A stretch of 64,000 nucleotides of DNA from Bacteroidales bacterium (GTDB lineage Bacteria > Bacteroidota > Bacteroidia > Bacteroidales > Porphyromonadaceae), in contig SFHG01000006.1 of NCBI GenBank assembly GCA_004555765.1, forward strand, positions 1 through 64,000. The letters run 5' to 3'. Positions 17,487 to 26,823 of this stretch are shown one piece after another. The notes beneath the pieces were generated by a model. The model was not told the origin of the DNA. It saw only the letters and a program-made list of their open reading frames with translations, and did not search any database. Each line of letters opens with the position of its first letter. Within the stretch, counting starts at the first letter, position 1. Made by a program: the position numbers and the translations under genes.

Positions 17487-17549
17487 GACCCGGCTCGACC
17501 CGGTTCGACATCGACCAACGCCTAACTGCCAACTACCAACTACCGACTA
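17487..17549. repeat. Short tandem repeats just before the 5'-nucleotidase start
   Basis: A CGACCCGG-type decamer is repeated in 17487-17516 (CGACCCGGCT, CGACCCGGTT, CGACATCGAC). A seven-base unit is then repeated in 17524-17548 (AACTGCC, AACTACC, AACTACC, GACTA). The second array abuts the ATG at 17550. Confidence 0.6.
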
Positions 17550-19022
17550 ATGAGATCACTCCCTTTTTTACTCTCTCTCCTGCTCCTTTCGGGATGCGGG
17601 ACTTCGTCCGGGCTGAAAAAGCAGGCTCCGCCCCGCCCCGTAGAAGCGACCATCCTTGCAGTCAATGATATGCACGCCACCCTCGACCACCTCCCGAGAC
17701 TGGCGTTTGTGGCAGACAGTCTCAGGGGCATATACCCGGATCTCCTTTTGGTCTCTGCGGGCGACAACCAGACCGGCAACCCCGCAAACGACAACTATGA
17801 ACCGAAAGGGTTCCCGATGATCGACCTTATGAACGACTTGGGTTTTGCCGTCTCCGCCGTCGGCAACCACGAATTCGATTCGGACGTGAAGGGCTTCGAG
17901 TTTCTTTCCCGGAAAGCGGACTTCCCTTTTATTTCCGCCAATGTCCACAAGCCGGAGGGGAGCAGGCTCAAGCTCAAACCCTACGTCATCCTGACACTGA
18001 AGACGGGGACGAAGGTCGGCTTTGTCTCACTCCTCGACGTGAGCAAAGAGACCGGGTTGCCGGCTTCGCACCCGGATAAGATGAAAGGATTCACCTTTTT
18101 ACCCCCTCTCGAACACGCACTTGACTACGATGCAGTGGCGGACTCCGCGGACATCGTGCTTTTCCTCAACCACCTCGGATTTGAGGCGGACAAAGAGCTT
18201 GCTGACCGACTTAACGCCCGCAGGTACCCCCTCATCATCGGCGGACACTCCCACACCCTCGTCCCGGAAGGCACGGTAAGGAACGGCATCCGCATCACCC
18301 AAGCCAAGTCGAACCTCAAATACGCCACCCTCATCCGAATCTCCAAGAGAGCAGGAGGGACATACGACATCCGGACGAAAAACCTCCCCATCGATCCCAA
18401 AGAATCTGTGGACAAAAATGTGGCCCAAAAAGTGCAGCGTTACCTCGATAACCCTGCCCTCCTCCGGGTCATTGGCAAGCTTGACGCCCCTTTGAAGAAT
18501 AAAGAGCAAATAGGCTACCTCTTTACCGATGCCCTCCGCGATGTGTCGGGTGCCGATTTCGCCCTCGCCAATGGCGGCGGCGTGCGTATCCCGAGCCTCC
18601 CCGAGGGCGATATCCGGGTCCGCGACATCTATGCCGCCGACCCTTTCGGTAACGAAGGCGTGGTCTACGACCTCACCGGGCGCCAAATCGCAGACCTGCT
18701 TCTGAGGCACTGGAAAGGGGACGGGTATAAGATCTGTTTCCCCTCCGGCTTCAAGATCCGCTACGTAACAGACGGACCTGCTGCAGAAGACGACTCGCCC
18801 CGCATAGAACTCTCCGACCTCCAAGGTAAGCCCCTCGACCCGGACAGAACCTACTCCGTGGCGATGAATAACTACCTCTCCACCACGTTCCTGTCCGCGG
18901 ACTTGCCCTATAAAAGTCTATTTATGCCCACCGCCGAGATCACCATCGGGTACGTCTCGCGACTTAAAGAGATACCCTCCTACGACAGCCGGAAACTCGT
19001 GGAAGTCACAGCGGTCGAATAA
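17550..19022 (+). CDS. 5'-nucleotidase / UDP-sugar hydrolase family lipoprotein
   Basis: 490 residues. Signal peptide with lipobox LLLSGC (lipid Cys16). The N-terminal metallophosphatase domain shows the dinuclear-metal motifs VNDMHATLD (Asp40, His42), SAGDNQTG, VGNHEFD and IGGHSHT. The C-terminal 5'-nucleotidase domain shows ALANGGGVRI, ADPFGNEGVVYDL and MNNYLSTTF, which form the substrate pocket in the family. It probably dephosphorylates nucleotides or related phosphate esters in the periplasm or at the cell surface, allowing nucleoside salvage. P. gingivalis-type relatives of this fold degrade extracellular nucleotides (general family knowledge). It stands alone between a repeat-rich gap and the GH109-type gene 72 bases later. 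Confidence 0.88.
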   Translation: MRSLPFLLSLLLLSGCGTSSGLKKQAPPRPVEATILAVNDMHATLDHLPRLAFVADSLRGIYPDLLLVSAGDNQTGNPANDNYEPKGFPMIDLMNDLGFAVSAVGNHEFDSDVKGFEFLSRKADFPFISANVHKPEGSRLKLKPYVILTLKTGTKVGFVSLLDVSKETGLPASHPDKMKGFTFLPPLEHALDYDAVADSADIVLFLNHLGFEADKELADRLNARRYPLIIGGHSHTLVPEGTVRNGIRITQAKSNLKYATLIRISKRAGGTYDIRTKNLPIDPKESVDKNVAQKVQRYLDNPALLRVIGKLDAPLKNKEQIGYLFTDALRDVSGADFALANGGGVRIPSLPEGDIRVRDIYAADPFGNEGVVYDLTGRQIADLLLRHWKGDGYKICFPSGFKIRYVTDGPAAEDDSPRIELSDLQGKPLDPDRTYSVAMNNYLSTTFLSADLPYKSLFMPTAEITIGYVSRLKEIPSYDSRKLVEVTAVE

Positions 19023-19094
19023 GACCCAATTTTCCCCTCCGGCAGTCTCCTCTGACCATATTTTTCACCATAATCTATAACAAACTCAGCAGCA

Positions 19095-20531
19095 ATGAAC
19101 AAACTCCATGAATTAGCAACCCTGGGAACCATACTCGTAGGAGCTCTCTTCGGACTCTCTTCAGAAGCCTCTGCGCAAAAGGTTCTTTACCCGGAAAACG
19201 CACCCAAGCCCTTCCTCATCAAGACCGAAGTACCGGCTCGTCCCGCAGGGCAGCAGGATATGCTCCTCTTCCGGGCTCCCAAGCTCGAAACCGTCCGCAT
19301 CGGGTTCATCGGACTCGGGATGCGCGGACCCGGCGCAGTCGACCGTATGAGCCAAATAGAGGGTACCGACATCGTCGCCCTCTGCGACCTCCACGAAGAA
19401 CGCGTCAAGAAGAGCAACGAGATTCTCGCCAAAAGAGGTCGGCACGCCGCGGCCGAATACTCCGGTAGCGAAGATGCGTGGAAAAAACTCGTCGAACGTC
19501 CCGACATCGACCTTGTCTATATCGCCACCGACTGGCAGACGCACGTGGAAATGGCACTCTACGCCATGGAGCACGGCAAACACGTCGCCGTCGAAGTCCC
19601 CGCCGCCTTCTCCCTCGAAGACATTTGGGCACTCATCAATACCAGCGAGCGCACCCGCAAGCACTGTATGATGCTCGAGAACTGTGTCTACGACTTTTTT
19701 GAGATGACCACGCTTAATATGGCCGAGAAAGGGCTCTTTGGCGAAGTCCTCTACGCCGAGGGTGGCTACCTCCACAACCTCGAACCCTTCTGGGACTACT
19801 ACGAAGGCAACTGGCGTATGGACTACAACCAAAAGCACCGCGGTGACATCTATCCCACGCACGGGATGGGACCTGCGGCACAGGTGCTGAACATCCACCG
19901 CGGCGATAAGATGAACGTCCTCGTCTCTATGGACTCCAAGCCTGTCTCCATACCCGCTTTCCTCGAAAAAGAAGGGCGAGACTCAAGCAATTTCCAAAAC
20001 GGAGAACACACGATGACCTTCATACGCACGGAAAAAGGCAAGACCATCTACATCCACCACGATGTCGCCACCCCCCACCCCTACGACCGTATGTACCTCG
20101 TACAGGGCACCAAGGGCAAAGCTCAGAAGTACCCCCACCAGCACTACTCTTTCGTCTCAGACGAGATGCTCGCGGATGGCTCCATGCCTGACCACGAGAA
20201 CCTCAATATGGAGGATTGGCTCAGCCCGGATCAGCAAAAAGCCCTCGTCGAGAAATACAAACACCCCATCACCCGTGAGCTCGAAGAAGTAGCCAAGAAA
20301 GTCGGTGGACACGGCGGTATGGACTTCATTATGGACTACCGTCTCATCTACTGTCTCCGCAACGGTCTGCCTCTCGACCAAGACGTGTACGACCTTGCCG
20401 AGTGGTGCGCACTCGTACCCCTCTCCAAGATCTCCATAGAGGCCGGCTTCGCCCCTGTGGAAGTTCCCGACTTCACCCGTGGAGGGTGGAATAAGACCCA
20501 AGGCTACCGCCACTATATGATCGGCGACTAA
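19095..20531 (+). CDS. Exported Gfo/Idh/MocA-family protein, GH109-type (alpha-N-acetylgalactosaminidase-like)
   Basis: 478 residues with a cleavable signal peptide ending ASAQ near residue 28. The dinucleotide-binding fold carries GFIGLGMRGPGAV and then VALCDLHEERV. AVEVPAAFSLEDIWALI and the later GGYLHNLEPFWDYY and KHRGDIYPTHGMGP blocks are characteristic of glycoside hydrolase family 109, which uses bound NAD+ to cleave terminal alpha-GalNAc. A host glycan (mucin or blood-group A) role in the periplasm is an inference from the family. Alternative: another exported sugar oxidoreductase. It ends just before a strong terminator at 20558. Confidence 0.85.
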   Translation: MNKLHELATLGTILVGALFGLSSEASAQKVLYPENAPKPFLIKTEVPARPAGQQDMLLFRAPKLETVRIGFIGLGMRGPGAVDRMSQIEGTDIVALCDLHEERVKKSNEILAKRGRHAAAEYSGSEDAWKKLVERPDIDLVYIATDWQTHVEMALYAMEHGKHVAVEVPAAFSLEDIWALINTSERTRKHCMMLENCVYDFFEMTTLNMAEKGLFGEVLYAEGGYLHNLEPFWDYYEGNWRMDYNQKHRGDIYPTHGMGPAAQVLNIHRGDKMNVLVSMDSKPVSIPAFLEKEGRDSSNFQNGEHTMTFIRTEKGKTIYIHHDVATPHPYDRMYLVQGTKGKAQKYPHQHYSFVSDEMLADGSMPDHENLNMEDWLSPDQQKALVEKYKHPITRELEEVAKKVGGHGGMDFIMDYRLIYCLRNGLPLDQDVYDLAEWCALVPLSKISIEAGFAPVEVPDFTRGGWNKTQGYRHYMIGD

Positions 20532-20557
20532 ATGCCGCTCCTCAAAAATCCCCTACG

Positions 20558-20597
20558 GAGGGTGTGTCGAAAGTAAGATTTCGGCACACCCTCTTTC
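20558..20597 (+). terminator. Terminator after the GH109-type gene
   Basis: A 15-bp stem (20558-20572 with 20579-20593, one G-T pair), a six-base loop and a following TTTCT. Its right arm and tail (TTTCGGCACACCCTCTTTCT) are identical over 20 bases to the terminator at 29231-29276 at the far end of the next operon. Confidence 0.85.
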
Positions 20598-20656
20598 TGA
20601 TGGCGTACCGCCTTAAGTCCGGGATGTCATTGCTTAAAAAGCTAATGACTTAAATC

Positions 20657-20688
20657 TTTTTGTGTGATTGAAATTTTGACTATATTGC
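20657..20688 (+). promoter_or_regulatory. Possible promoter of the SusC/SusD operon
   Basis: TTTTTG (20657-20662) is followed after 18 bases by TATATTGC, which matches only part of TAnnTTTG. It lies about 70 bases before the SusC start in an AT-rich stretch. No sigma/anti-sigma or other regulator gene is adjacent. Confidence 0.4.
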
Positions 20689-20756
20689 ATTTGAAATAGT
20701 CAAGTACCCCATAATCGGTACGCTTCACTTAAATAAATCAATTTCACAGTTGGTAA

Positions 20757-23700
20757 ATGAAGAGATTTAGACCACTTATTTTAACGCTGTTTGCACTTCT
20801 ACTGCAGACAGGGCTTTCCTCCGCCCAAAGCGATCTGATACACGGTGTAGTGATCGACGAAACGGAGACGGAAGTCATTGGAGCCACAGTAAGGCTGAAA
20901 CGCGATCCGAAAGTCGGCCTCCAAACAGATATGGATGGTAAGTTTGCCATAAAGGCCAAGCCGGGCGAGGTGCTTATCATCTCTTTCGTAGGCTATGTAA
21001 CCCAAGAAGTCAAGGCGAAAGAAGGTATGCGCGTCAAGCTCGTACCGGACTCCGAGACCCTCGGCGAAGTCGTCGTCACGGGTATGGTCGCTCAGGACAA
21101 ACGGCTTTTCACAGGTGCCACCGACAAGTTGGATGCCAAAGATGTGAAGCTCGACGGTATGGCCGATCTCAGCCGCGGCCTCGAGGGTAGATCCGCCGGA
21201 GTGACGGTCCAAAACGTCTCAGGGACATTTGGTACGGCTCCAAAGATCAGAGTACGCGGTGCCACTTCAATCTACGGGGACTCCAAACCTCTATGGGTAG
21301 TGGATGGTGTCATTCAAGAAAATGTCGTGGAAGTCAGCGCCGACGCACTCAGCTCCGGAGATGCCACGACCTTGATAAGCTCGGCAATAGCCGGACTTAA
21401 CCCGGACGACATCGAAAGTTTCCAAATACTGAAAGATGGTAGTGCCACGTCCATCTACGGTGCAAAGGCAATGGCCGGAGTGATTGTCATCACGACAAAG
21501 AAAGGGCGTGCAGGAACCAGCAGTTTCAGCTATACGGGAGAATTCACCACCCGTCTGATTCCTTCATACAGCGAATTCAATATTATGAACTCCCAGGATC
21601 AAATGGGATTTTATGAGGAACTTCGCCAGAAAGGGTGGCTCAACTTCGCAGAGACATTCCGCGCAAGTGCTTCAGGAGAATACGGAAGAATGTACCAACT
21701 GACACACAGCTACAACCCAAAGACAGGACAGTGGGGACTTGCCAATACCCCTGAGGCTCGTGCCGATTTTCTCCGCGCCGCGGAAATGAGAAACACCGAC
21801 TGGTTCAGAGAACTCTTTTCTCCTGCAGTTATGATGAACCACTCTGTCAGCATGAGTTCGGGATCCGAGAAAAACCAAACCTATGTGTCGCTGTCCGTAA
21901 TGACCGATCCGGGATGGATGGAAGCGAGCAACGTGAATCGCTATACTGCGAACCTCAATAACACATACCACTTCAGTAAGCAGGTAGACTTTAATGCGAT
22001 CGCCAATGTATCTTACCGCAAGCAGAAAGCTCCCGGATCTCTGAGCCAAGGCACCGATGCCGTCAATGGCACCGTTTCGCGTGACTTCGACATCAACCCT
22101 TACTCATACGCACTCAATACCAGCAGGACGCTTGACCCTAACGTGGCTTACACACGGAATTATGCCCCTTTCAACATCCATAAGGAACTCGAGAACAACT
22201 TTATGGATCTTGATGTCTTCGATGCAAAGTTTCAGGGCGAGCTAACCTATAAGCCGATCAGAAACCTCACGTTTAAGGCTCTCGGTGCATTCAAATACTC
22301 CGGTACCAAGCAAGAGCACAGGATCAAAGACGAATCCAACCAGGCACTTGCTTATCGTGCGATGGGCGACGCGACCATAGTAGATGCCAATCCCTGGCTC
22401 TATAAAGATCCGGATCTTCCCAATTCGCTTCCTTTCAGCATCCTGCCCAACGGAGGTTTCTACAACACCAATGGCTACAAGATGTACAGCTATGACTTCC
22501 GCCTGACCGGTCAGTACAACACCGTGTTCGGCAATGACAACATCTTCAACGCCTACGCCGGTACGGAACTCAATGCCCAAGACAGATCAAGCGACAGTTT
22601 CGACGGCTGGGGTATGCAGTATTCCAATGGGGAGGTTCCTTTCTGGGATTATAATGCCTTTAAGCACATGAAAGAGGGCAATTCGCATTACTACTCCCTA
22701 TACAATACACGCGTCCGTACTTTGGCATTCTTTGCCACGGCCACCTATTCTTATCAAGGTAAGTACACTCTGACTGCAACCGGACGGTACGAGGGATCCA
22801 ACCGCCTGGGGAAGACCCGCAAGGCACGCTGGCTGCCGACATGGAACGTCGCCGGGGCTTGGAATGTACACGAGGAAGACTTTTTCAAAGCGCACCTCTC
22901 AAATGTACTCTCCAACCTTACCCTGAAGGCATCATACTCCCTGACGGCGGATGCGGGGCCAAGTTGGGTCACCAACTCCCGCGTCGTCATCGGCAGCTAC
23001 AACCCCTGGAGACCGTCTGCCGGGGTAACCGAGACCGGTCTCAAAGTGCAGAACCTTGAGAATAGTGACCTCACCTACGAAAAAAAGCACGAGTTGAACA
23101 TCGGTGCGGACATCGGCTTCTTGAACAACCGGATCAACCTAACGGTCGACTGGTACAAGCGCAACAACTTTGACCTCATTGGCTACACGAATACCCAGGG
23201 CGTAGGCGGGGAGGTCAACAGGATAGGAAACGTGGCCTCAATGCGAAGTCATGGTGTGGAAGTGTCTCTCTCCACCCAAAACATCAAGTCCAAAGATTTC
23301 AGCTGGACGACCAGCTTCATCTTCGGCTACAATGCCAATGTAGTGACCCAGCTTGACAACCGGAGTCGGATCATCGACTTTATTACAGGTACGGGTTTCG
23401 CCCGCGAAGGCTATCCGGTAAGAGGTCTCTTCTCCATCCCGTTCAAAGGGTTGGATAACGAAGGTTTCCCGATTTTTGAGATCAATGGAGAGAAAGTGGA
23501 TCGGTCGGGCTATGGAAACATCAATTTCCAAGAACGGGAAAACATTGATTTCTTGAAATACGAAGGTCCGATTGACCCCACATATAACGGCAGCTTTGGG
23601 AATATCTTTACTTACAAAGGTATTCGACTCAACGTCTTCCTCACCTATTCCGGTGGCAATAAGCTAAGATTGAACCCCGTATTCCGCAGTTCCTACAGTG

Positions 23701-24098
23701 ACCTTGATGCCACCCCGAAGGACTTCCAAGACCGATGGATGGTACCGGGAAACGAAAAGATTACAGATATCCCCAAAGTACTCTCCAGACTTGACGTATA
23801 CTACAACGGGAATAGCAACAGAGGATACAACGCCTACAATTACTCGACTGCACGAGTAGCGAACGGTGACTTCATACGCCTCAAAGAGCTGTCCATCTCG
23901 TATGACTTACCGTCCGGTTTTTTGAACAAACACCTTGGGTTCCTTTCTGCTGCATCCATTAAGTTGCAGGCTACAAACCTATTTCTTCTCTACTCCGATC
24001 CTGCTCTGAGAGGTCAGGATCCCGAGTTCTTCCAATCAGGAGGGGTATCTGCGCCTATTCCGAAGCAGATTACCGCTACTCTTCGTTTAGGTTTCTAA
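20757..24098 (+). CDS. SusC/RagA family TonB-dependent outer-membrane transporter
   Basis: 1113 residues. Signal peptide ending SSAQ (about residue 24), then a carboxypeptidase-regulatory-like domain (GVVIDETETEVIGATVRLK to about 105), a TonB-box-like LGEVVVTGM, a plug domain (KIRVRGATSIYGDSKPLWVVDGV; ILKDGSATSIYGAKAMAGVIVI) and a C-terminal 22-strand barrel ending in RLGF, as expected for outer-membrane insertion. It forms a pedal-bin complex with the SusD-like lipoprotein encoded 20 bases downstream. The substrate is unknown; the accompanying zinc metallohydrolase suggests peptides or a modified oligomer rather than a plain glycan. No glycoside hydrolases occur in the operon. Confidence 0.95.
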   Translation: MKRFRPLILTLFALLLQTGLSSAQSDLIHGVVIDETETEVIGATVRLKRDPKVGLQTDMDGKFAIKAKPGEVLIISFVGYVTQEVKAKEGMRVKLVPDSETLGEVVVTGMVAQDKRLFTGATDKLDAKDVKLDGMADLSRGLEGRSAGVTVQNVSGTFGTAPKIRVRGATSIYGDSKPLWVVDGVIQENVVEVSADALSSGDATTLISSAIAGLNPDDIESFQILKDGSATSIYGAKAMAGVIVITTKKGRAGTSSFSYTGEFTTRLIPSYSEFNIMNSQDQMGFYEELRQKGWLNFAETFRASASGEYGRMYQLTHSYNPKTGQWGLANTPEARADFLRAAEMRNTDWFRELFSPAVMMNHSVSMSSGSEKNQTYVSLSVMTDPGWMEASNVNRYTANLNNTYHFSKQVDFNAIANVSYRKQKAPGSLSQGTDAVNGTVSRDFDINPYSYALNTSRTLDPNVAYTRNYAPFNIHKELENNFMDLDVFDAKFQGELTYKPIRNLTFKALGAFKYSGTKQEHRIKDESNQALAYRAMGDATIVDANPWLYKDPDLPNSLPFSILPNGGFYNTNGYKMYSYDFRLTGQYNTVFGNDNIFNAYAGTELNAQDRSSDSFDGWGMQYSNGEVPFWDYNAFKHMKEGNSHYYSLYNTRVRTLAFFATATYSYQGKYTLTATGRYEGSNRLGKTRKARWLPTWNVAGAWNVHEEDFFKAHLSNVLSNLTLKASYSLTADAGPSWVTNSRVVIGSYNPWRPSAGVTETGLKVQNLENSDLTYEKKHELNIGADIGFLNNRINLTVDWYKRNNFDLIGYTNTQGVGGEVNRIGNVASMRSHGVEVSLSTQNIKSKDFSWTTSFIFGYNANVVTQLDNRSRIIDFITGTGFAREGYPVRGLFSIPFKGLDNEGFPIFEINGEKVDRSGYGNINFQERENIDFLKYEGPIDPTYNGSFGNIFTYKGIRLNVFLTYSGGNKLRLNPVFRSSYSDLDATPKDFQDRWMVPGNEKITDIPKVLSRLDVYYNGNSNRGYNAYNYSTARVANGDFIRLKELSISYDLPSGFLNKHLGFLSAASIKLQATNLFLLYSDPALRGQDPEFFQSGGVSAPIPKQITATLRLGF

Positions 24099-24118
24099 TC
24101 CATTGAAAAAGTTTATCT

Positions 24119-25666
24119 ATGAACATTACAATAAGAAGAATGATCGCAGCTTCGCTGCTTTCAGTTTCCGCCGTATCTTTTTCGGGGTGTGACAAGTTCC
24201 TCGAGACTATGCCGGATATGCGGACGGAGTTGGATACGGAGGAGAAAGTAACCAATATCTTGGTAGCCGCTTATCCTACACTTCTCCCAATGGGCATATT
24301 GGAGCACAGGACAGATAACGTAAGCGATAACGGCGATATATACCCCCTCCCGGATGAGATTTTTATCCAAGAAAACTATCGTTGGAAGGGTAATACAGAC
24401 CCCGATTGGGACACCACACAAGGTCTTTGGGAGAAGTGTTATATGGCCATTTCCAATGCCAATCAAGCATTGGAGGCCATCGAAAACTTAGGCGGGCCCA
24501 ATTCTCCGAGATTGAAGGCTGCCAAGGCAGAGGCTTTGATGTGTCGTGCCTACGGTCACTTTATCCTCGTAAATGTATTCTCCCAGGCCTATAACGGACA
24601 GACATCGTCCACCGACCTCGGCGTACCCTACGCCATTAAGCCGGAGACGAGCATCGGCCTGGAGTACAAGCGTCCGAGCGTGAAAGAGAATTATGAGCAG
24701 ATTGAAAAGGACATCCTTGAGGCTATGCCCGATATAGCGGAGGACTTCTACTCCGTCCCGATGTATCACTTCAATAAACGTGCAGCACAAGCTTTCGCTG
24801 CTCAGTTCTTCCTCTATTACGAGAAATGGGAATTGGCAGAAAAGTACGCCACGACTGTATTGGGCGACAATATCGCGCCTACGCTTCGGGACATTTCTAC
24901 CTACGCGAAAAAATTCACGAACCCCAAGGAATGGACATACGGATATCATAATGCCAAAGATCCGGCCAATCTGATGATAGTCGCCACAAGATCATTATGG
25001 GGACGTAATTATACCAATCGCCGCTACGCACACACCGGGGCAATCGCAGCCCGACAAACGCTTCGCAGTCCGGGGCCGTGGGGATCGAAGTTGTCTGATT
25101 ATGACGTGCTGTATTACAGGGGTAATGCTGCCCATATGGTATGGTTACCCAAGTATGAGGAAATCTTTGAGTACACTGATGCCGTAGCCGGCATCGGTCA
25201 GCCTCACGTGGTTGCGTTTCCTTTTACGACGGATAAGACCCTACTCATCCGAGCAGAGGCGGAAGTGATGCTCGATAAGTTTGATGCCGCGGCGTCAGAC
25301 CTGTCGCTCTGGTACCAATCCAAAGGTGGACGTGCTGCAGGACAAAAAGAGATCAAAAACTACTACAAATCCCTGATAGAATCCGAGGAAGGCAGTCCCG
25401 TCACTAAGCCCCTTCACCCCAAATTTTCACTGGCAGAAGGAGATCAAACTTACATGATGCAGGCTGTATTGCATGCCAAAAGGATTCTCTCGGTACACAG
25501 CGGAGAAAGATGGGATGACATCAAGCGTTATGGCATTGAGGTGACCCACAATCTCTTTCATGAAGATCCGATTGTCCTCAAATCCGATGACCCGCGAAAA
25601 GCTCTGCCTATCCCTGATCCCGTCGTGAAATCCGGCTTAGAGCCCAATCCGAGCAACAACCTCTAA
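24119..25666 (+). CDS. SusD/RagB family surface lipoprotein
   Basis: 515 residues. Signal peptide with lipobox SFSGC (lipid Cys at about 23). The helical TPR-like SusD fold is indicated by LMCRAYGHFILVNVFSQAY and DLGVPYAIKPETSIG, followed by late blocks LLIRAEAEVMLDKFDAAASDL and SGERWDDIKRYGIEV. It caps the SusC barrel on the outside and captures substrate. It is 20 bases from SusC and 27 bases before the metallohydrolase gene. Confidence 0.93.
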   Translation: MNITIRRMIAASLLSVSAVSFSGCDKFLETMPDMRTELDTEEKVTNILVAAYPTLLPMGILEHRTDNVSDNGDIYPLPDEIFIQENYRWKGNTDPDWDTTQGLWEKCYMAISNANQALEAIENLGGPNSPRLKAAKAEALMCRAYGHFILVNVFSQAYNGQTSSTDLGVPYAIKPETSIGLEYKRPSVKENYEQIEKDILEAMPDIAEDFYSVPMYHFNKRAAQAFAAQFFLYYEKWELAEKYATTVLGDNIAPTLRDISTYAKKFTNPKEWTYGYHNAKDPANLMIVATRSLWGRNYTNRRYAHTGAIAARQTLRSPGPWGSKLSDYDVLYYRGNAAHMVWLPKYEEIFEYTDAVAGIGQPHVVAFPFTTDKTLLIRAEAEVMLDKFDAAASDLSLWYQSKGGRAAGQKEIKNYYKSLIESEEGSPVTKPLHPKFSLAEGDQTYMMQAVLHAKRILSVHSGERWDDIKRYGIEVTHNLFHEDPIVLKSDDPRKALPIPDPVVKSGLEPNPSNNL

Positions 25667-25693
25667 TAATACGATGTCAGCAGACAAGAAATA

Positions 25694-26806
25694 ATGATGA
25701 ATAGATTCTTTTACAACAGATATACACTGAGTACCCTCTTTGCGGTGGCTTTAAGTGCCGTTGTCGCAGGGTGCAGTATGGATCAACCGGATGGGGATAC
25801 CTCAGTAATCAAGAAGCCCACCACGGAGAAAAATGCCTTCGATAAGTGGCTCCAAAAAAATTACGTGGATGCCTACAATGTCGACTTCAAGTATAGGATG
25901 GAGGATAATGAGCGCGATAGAAGCAAACAGCTTGTACCGGCGACTATCCAAAACTCTATGAAGCTGGCGAGTATATTCCGTCACTCCTGGTTTGGAGTAT
26001 ATGACGAAGTGGCCGGTGCGCATTTTATGCGCCGACTCGCACCGCGAGTCATACACATCATCGGCTCTGCGTCGTGGAATAATGATGGAACCATTGTTTT
26101 GGCGACAGCAGAGGGCGGACTAAAGGTAACCATATATCGTGCAAACTGGGTGGACGAATCAAATCCGGAAGACCTTAATGAGATGTTCTTCAAGACAATG
26201 CACCATGAATTCACCCACATCTTACACCAAAATGTAAAGTGGCCGCAGGAGTACAATGTAATCAGTGCCGGCAGCTATTCTCCATCTTCTTGGCATAACC
26301 GCAGAGATATGTCCGAATATGCCAGTCTCGGCTTCGTGACCGCTTATGCAGGACACTCACCCAGTGAAGACATTACCGAGCTAACCGCATGCTATATCAC
26401 TTATAGCCAGGCTCAATGGGATGCGGTTTTCAAGGCTGCGGGCGAGGAAGGGTCTGCGAAATTGCGCCAAAAGTTGGAAATCATGAAAGGATATATGAAG
26501 GATAACTGGAATATCGATATGGATGTGCTCCGTGACGTTAATAACCGTCGCCTCCATGAGATTCCCCAGCTCAATCTCATCGAACCGGACTGGCGTCCGC
26601 TTTTTGAGCAGGTTCAACCGCCTTTGGCAGCCCCGTCCGTCGCCGCCAGAGCTGCATTCTATGAAGCAGGCAATAAGGCGATGGAAATCCAGATGAGAAA
26701 AGAGAATGGCAGCAAGACTGCTTCTCACGACCTATGCTATATTGCCACTCAGCTTGGAGACCACCTCGGTCACGCAGACGAAAAAGGTGGTGTACACGTC
26801 AACTAA
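25694..26806 (+). CDS. Substrate-import-associated zinc metallohydrolase lipoprotein
   Basis: 370 residues with a lipoprotein signal (VVAGC at about residue 27). The zinc motif is HEFTH in KTMHHEFTHILHQ; a downstream glutamate in SEDITELTACYITY is the candidate third ligand. The pattern and the neighbourhood (between SusD and a DUF4302 gene) match a family regularly found next to SusC/SusD pairs in Bacteroidetes. It probably trims a peptide or peptide-linked substrate at the cell surface before uptake, but no substrate has been shown from the sequence. Two adjacent ATG codons are possible starts (25694 and 25697). Confidence 0.82.
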   Translation: MMNRFFYNRYTLSTLFAVALSAVVAGCSMDQPDGDTSVIKKPTTEKNAFDKWLQKNYVDAYNVDFKYRMEDNERDRSKQLVPATIQNSMKLASIFRHSWFGVYDEVAGAHFMRRLAPRVIHIIGSASWNNDGTIVLATAEGGLKVTIYRANWVDESNPEDLNEMFFKTMHHEFTHILHQNVKWPQEYNVISAGSYSPSSWHNRRDMSEYASLGFVTAYAGHSPSEDITELTACYITYSQAQWDAVFKAAGEEGSAKLRQKLEIMKGYMKDNWNIDMDVLRDVNNRRLHEIPQLNLIEPDWRPLFEQVQPPLAAPSVAARAAFYEAGNKAMEIQMRKENGSKTASHDLCYIATQLGDHLGHADEKGGVHVN

Positions 26807-26823
26807 TGGAAAAAGGTTCAACC

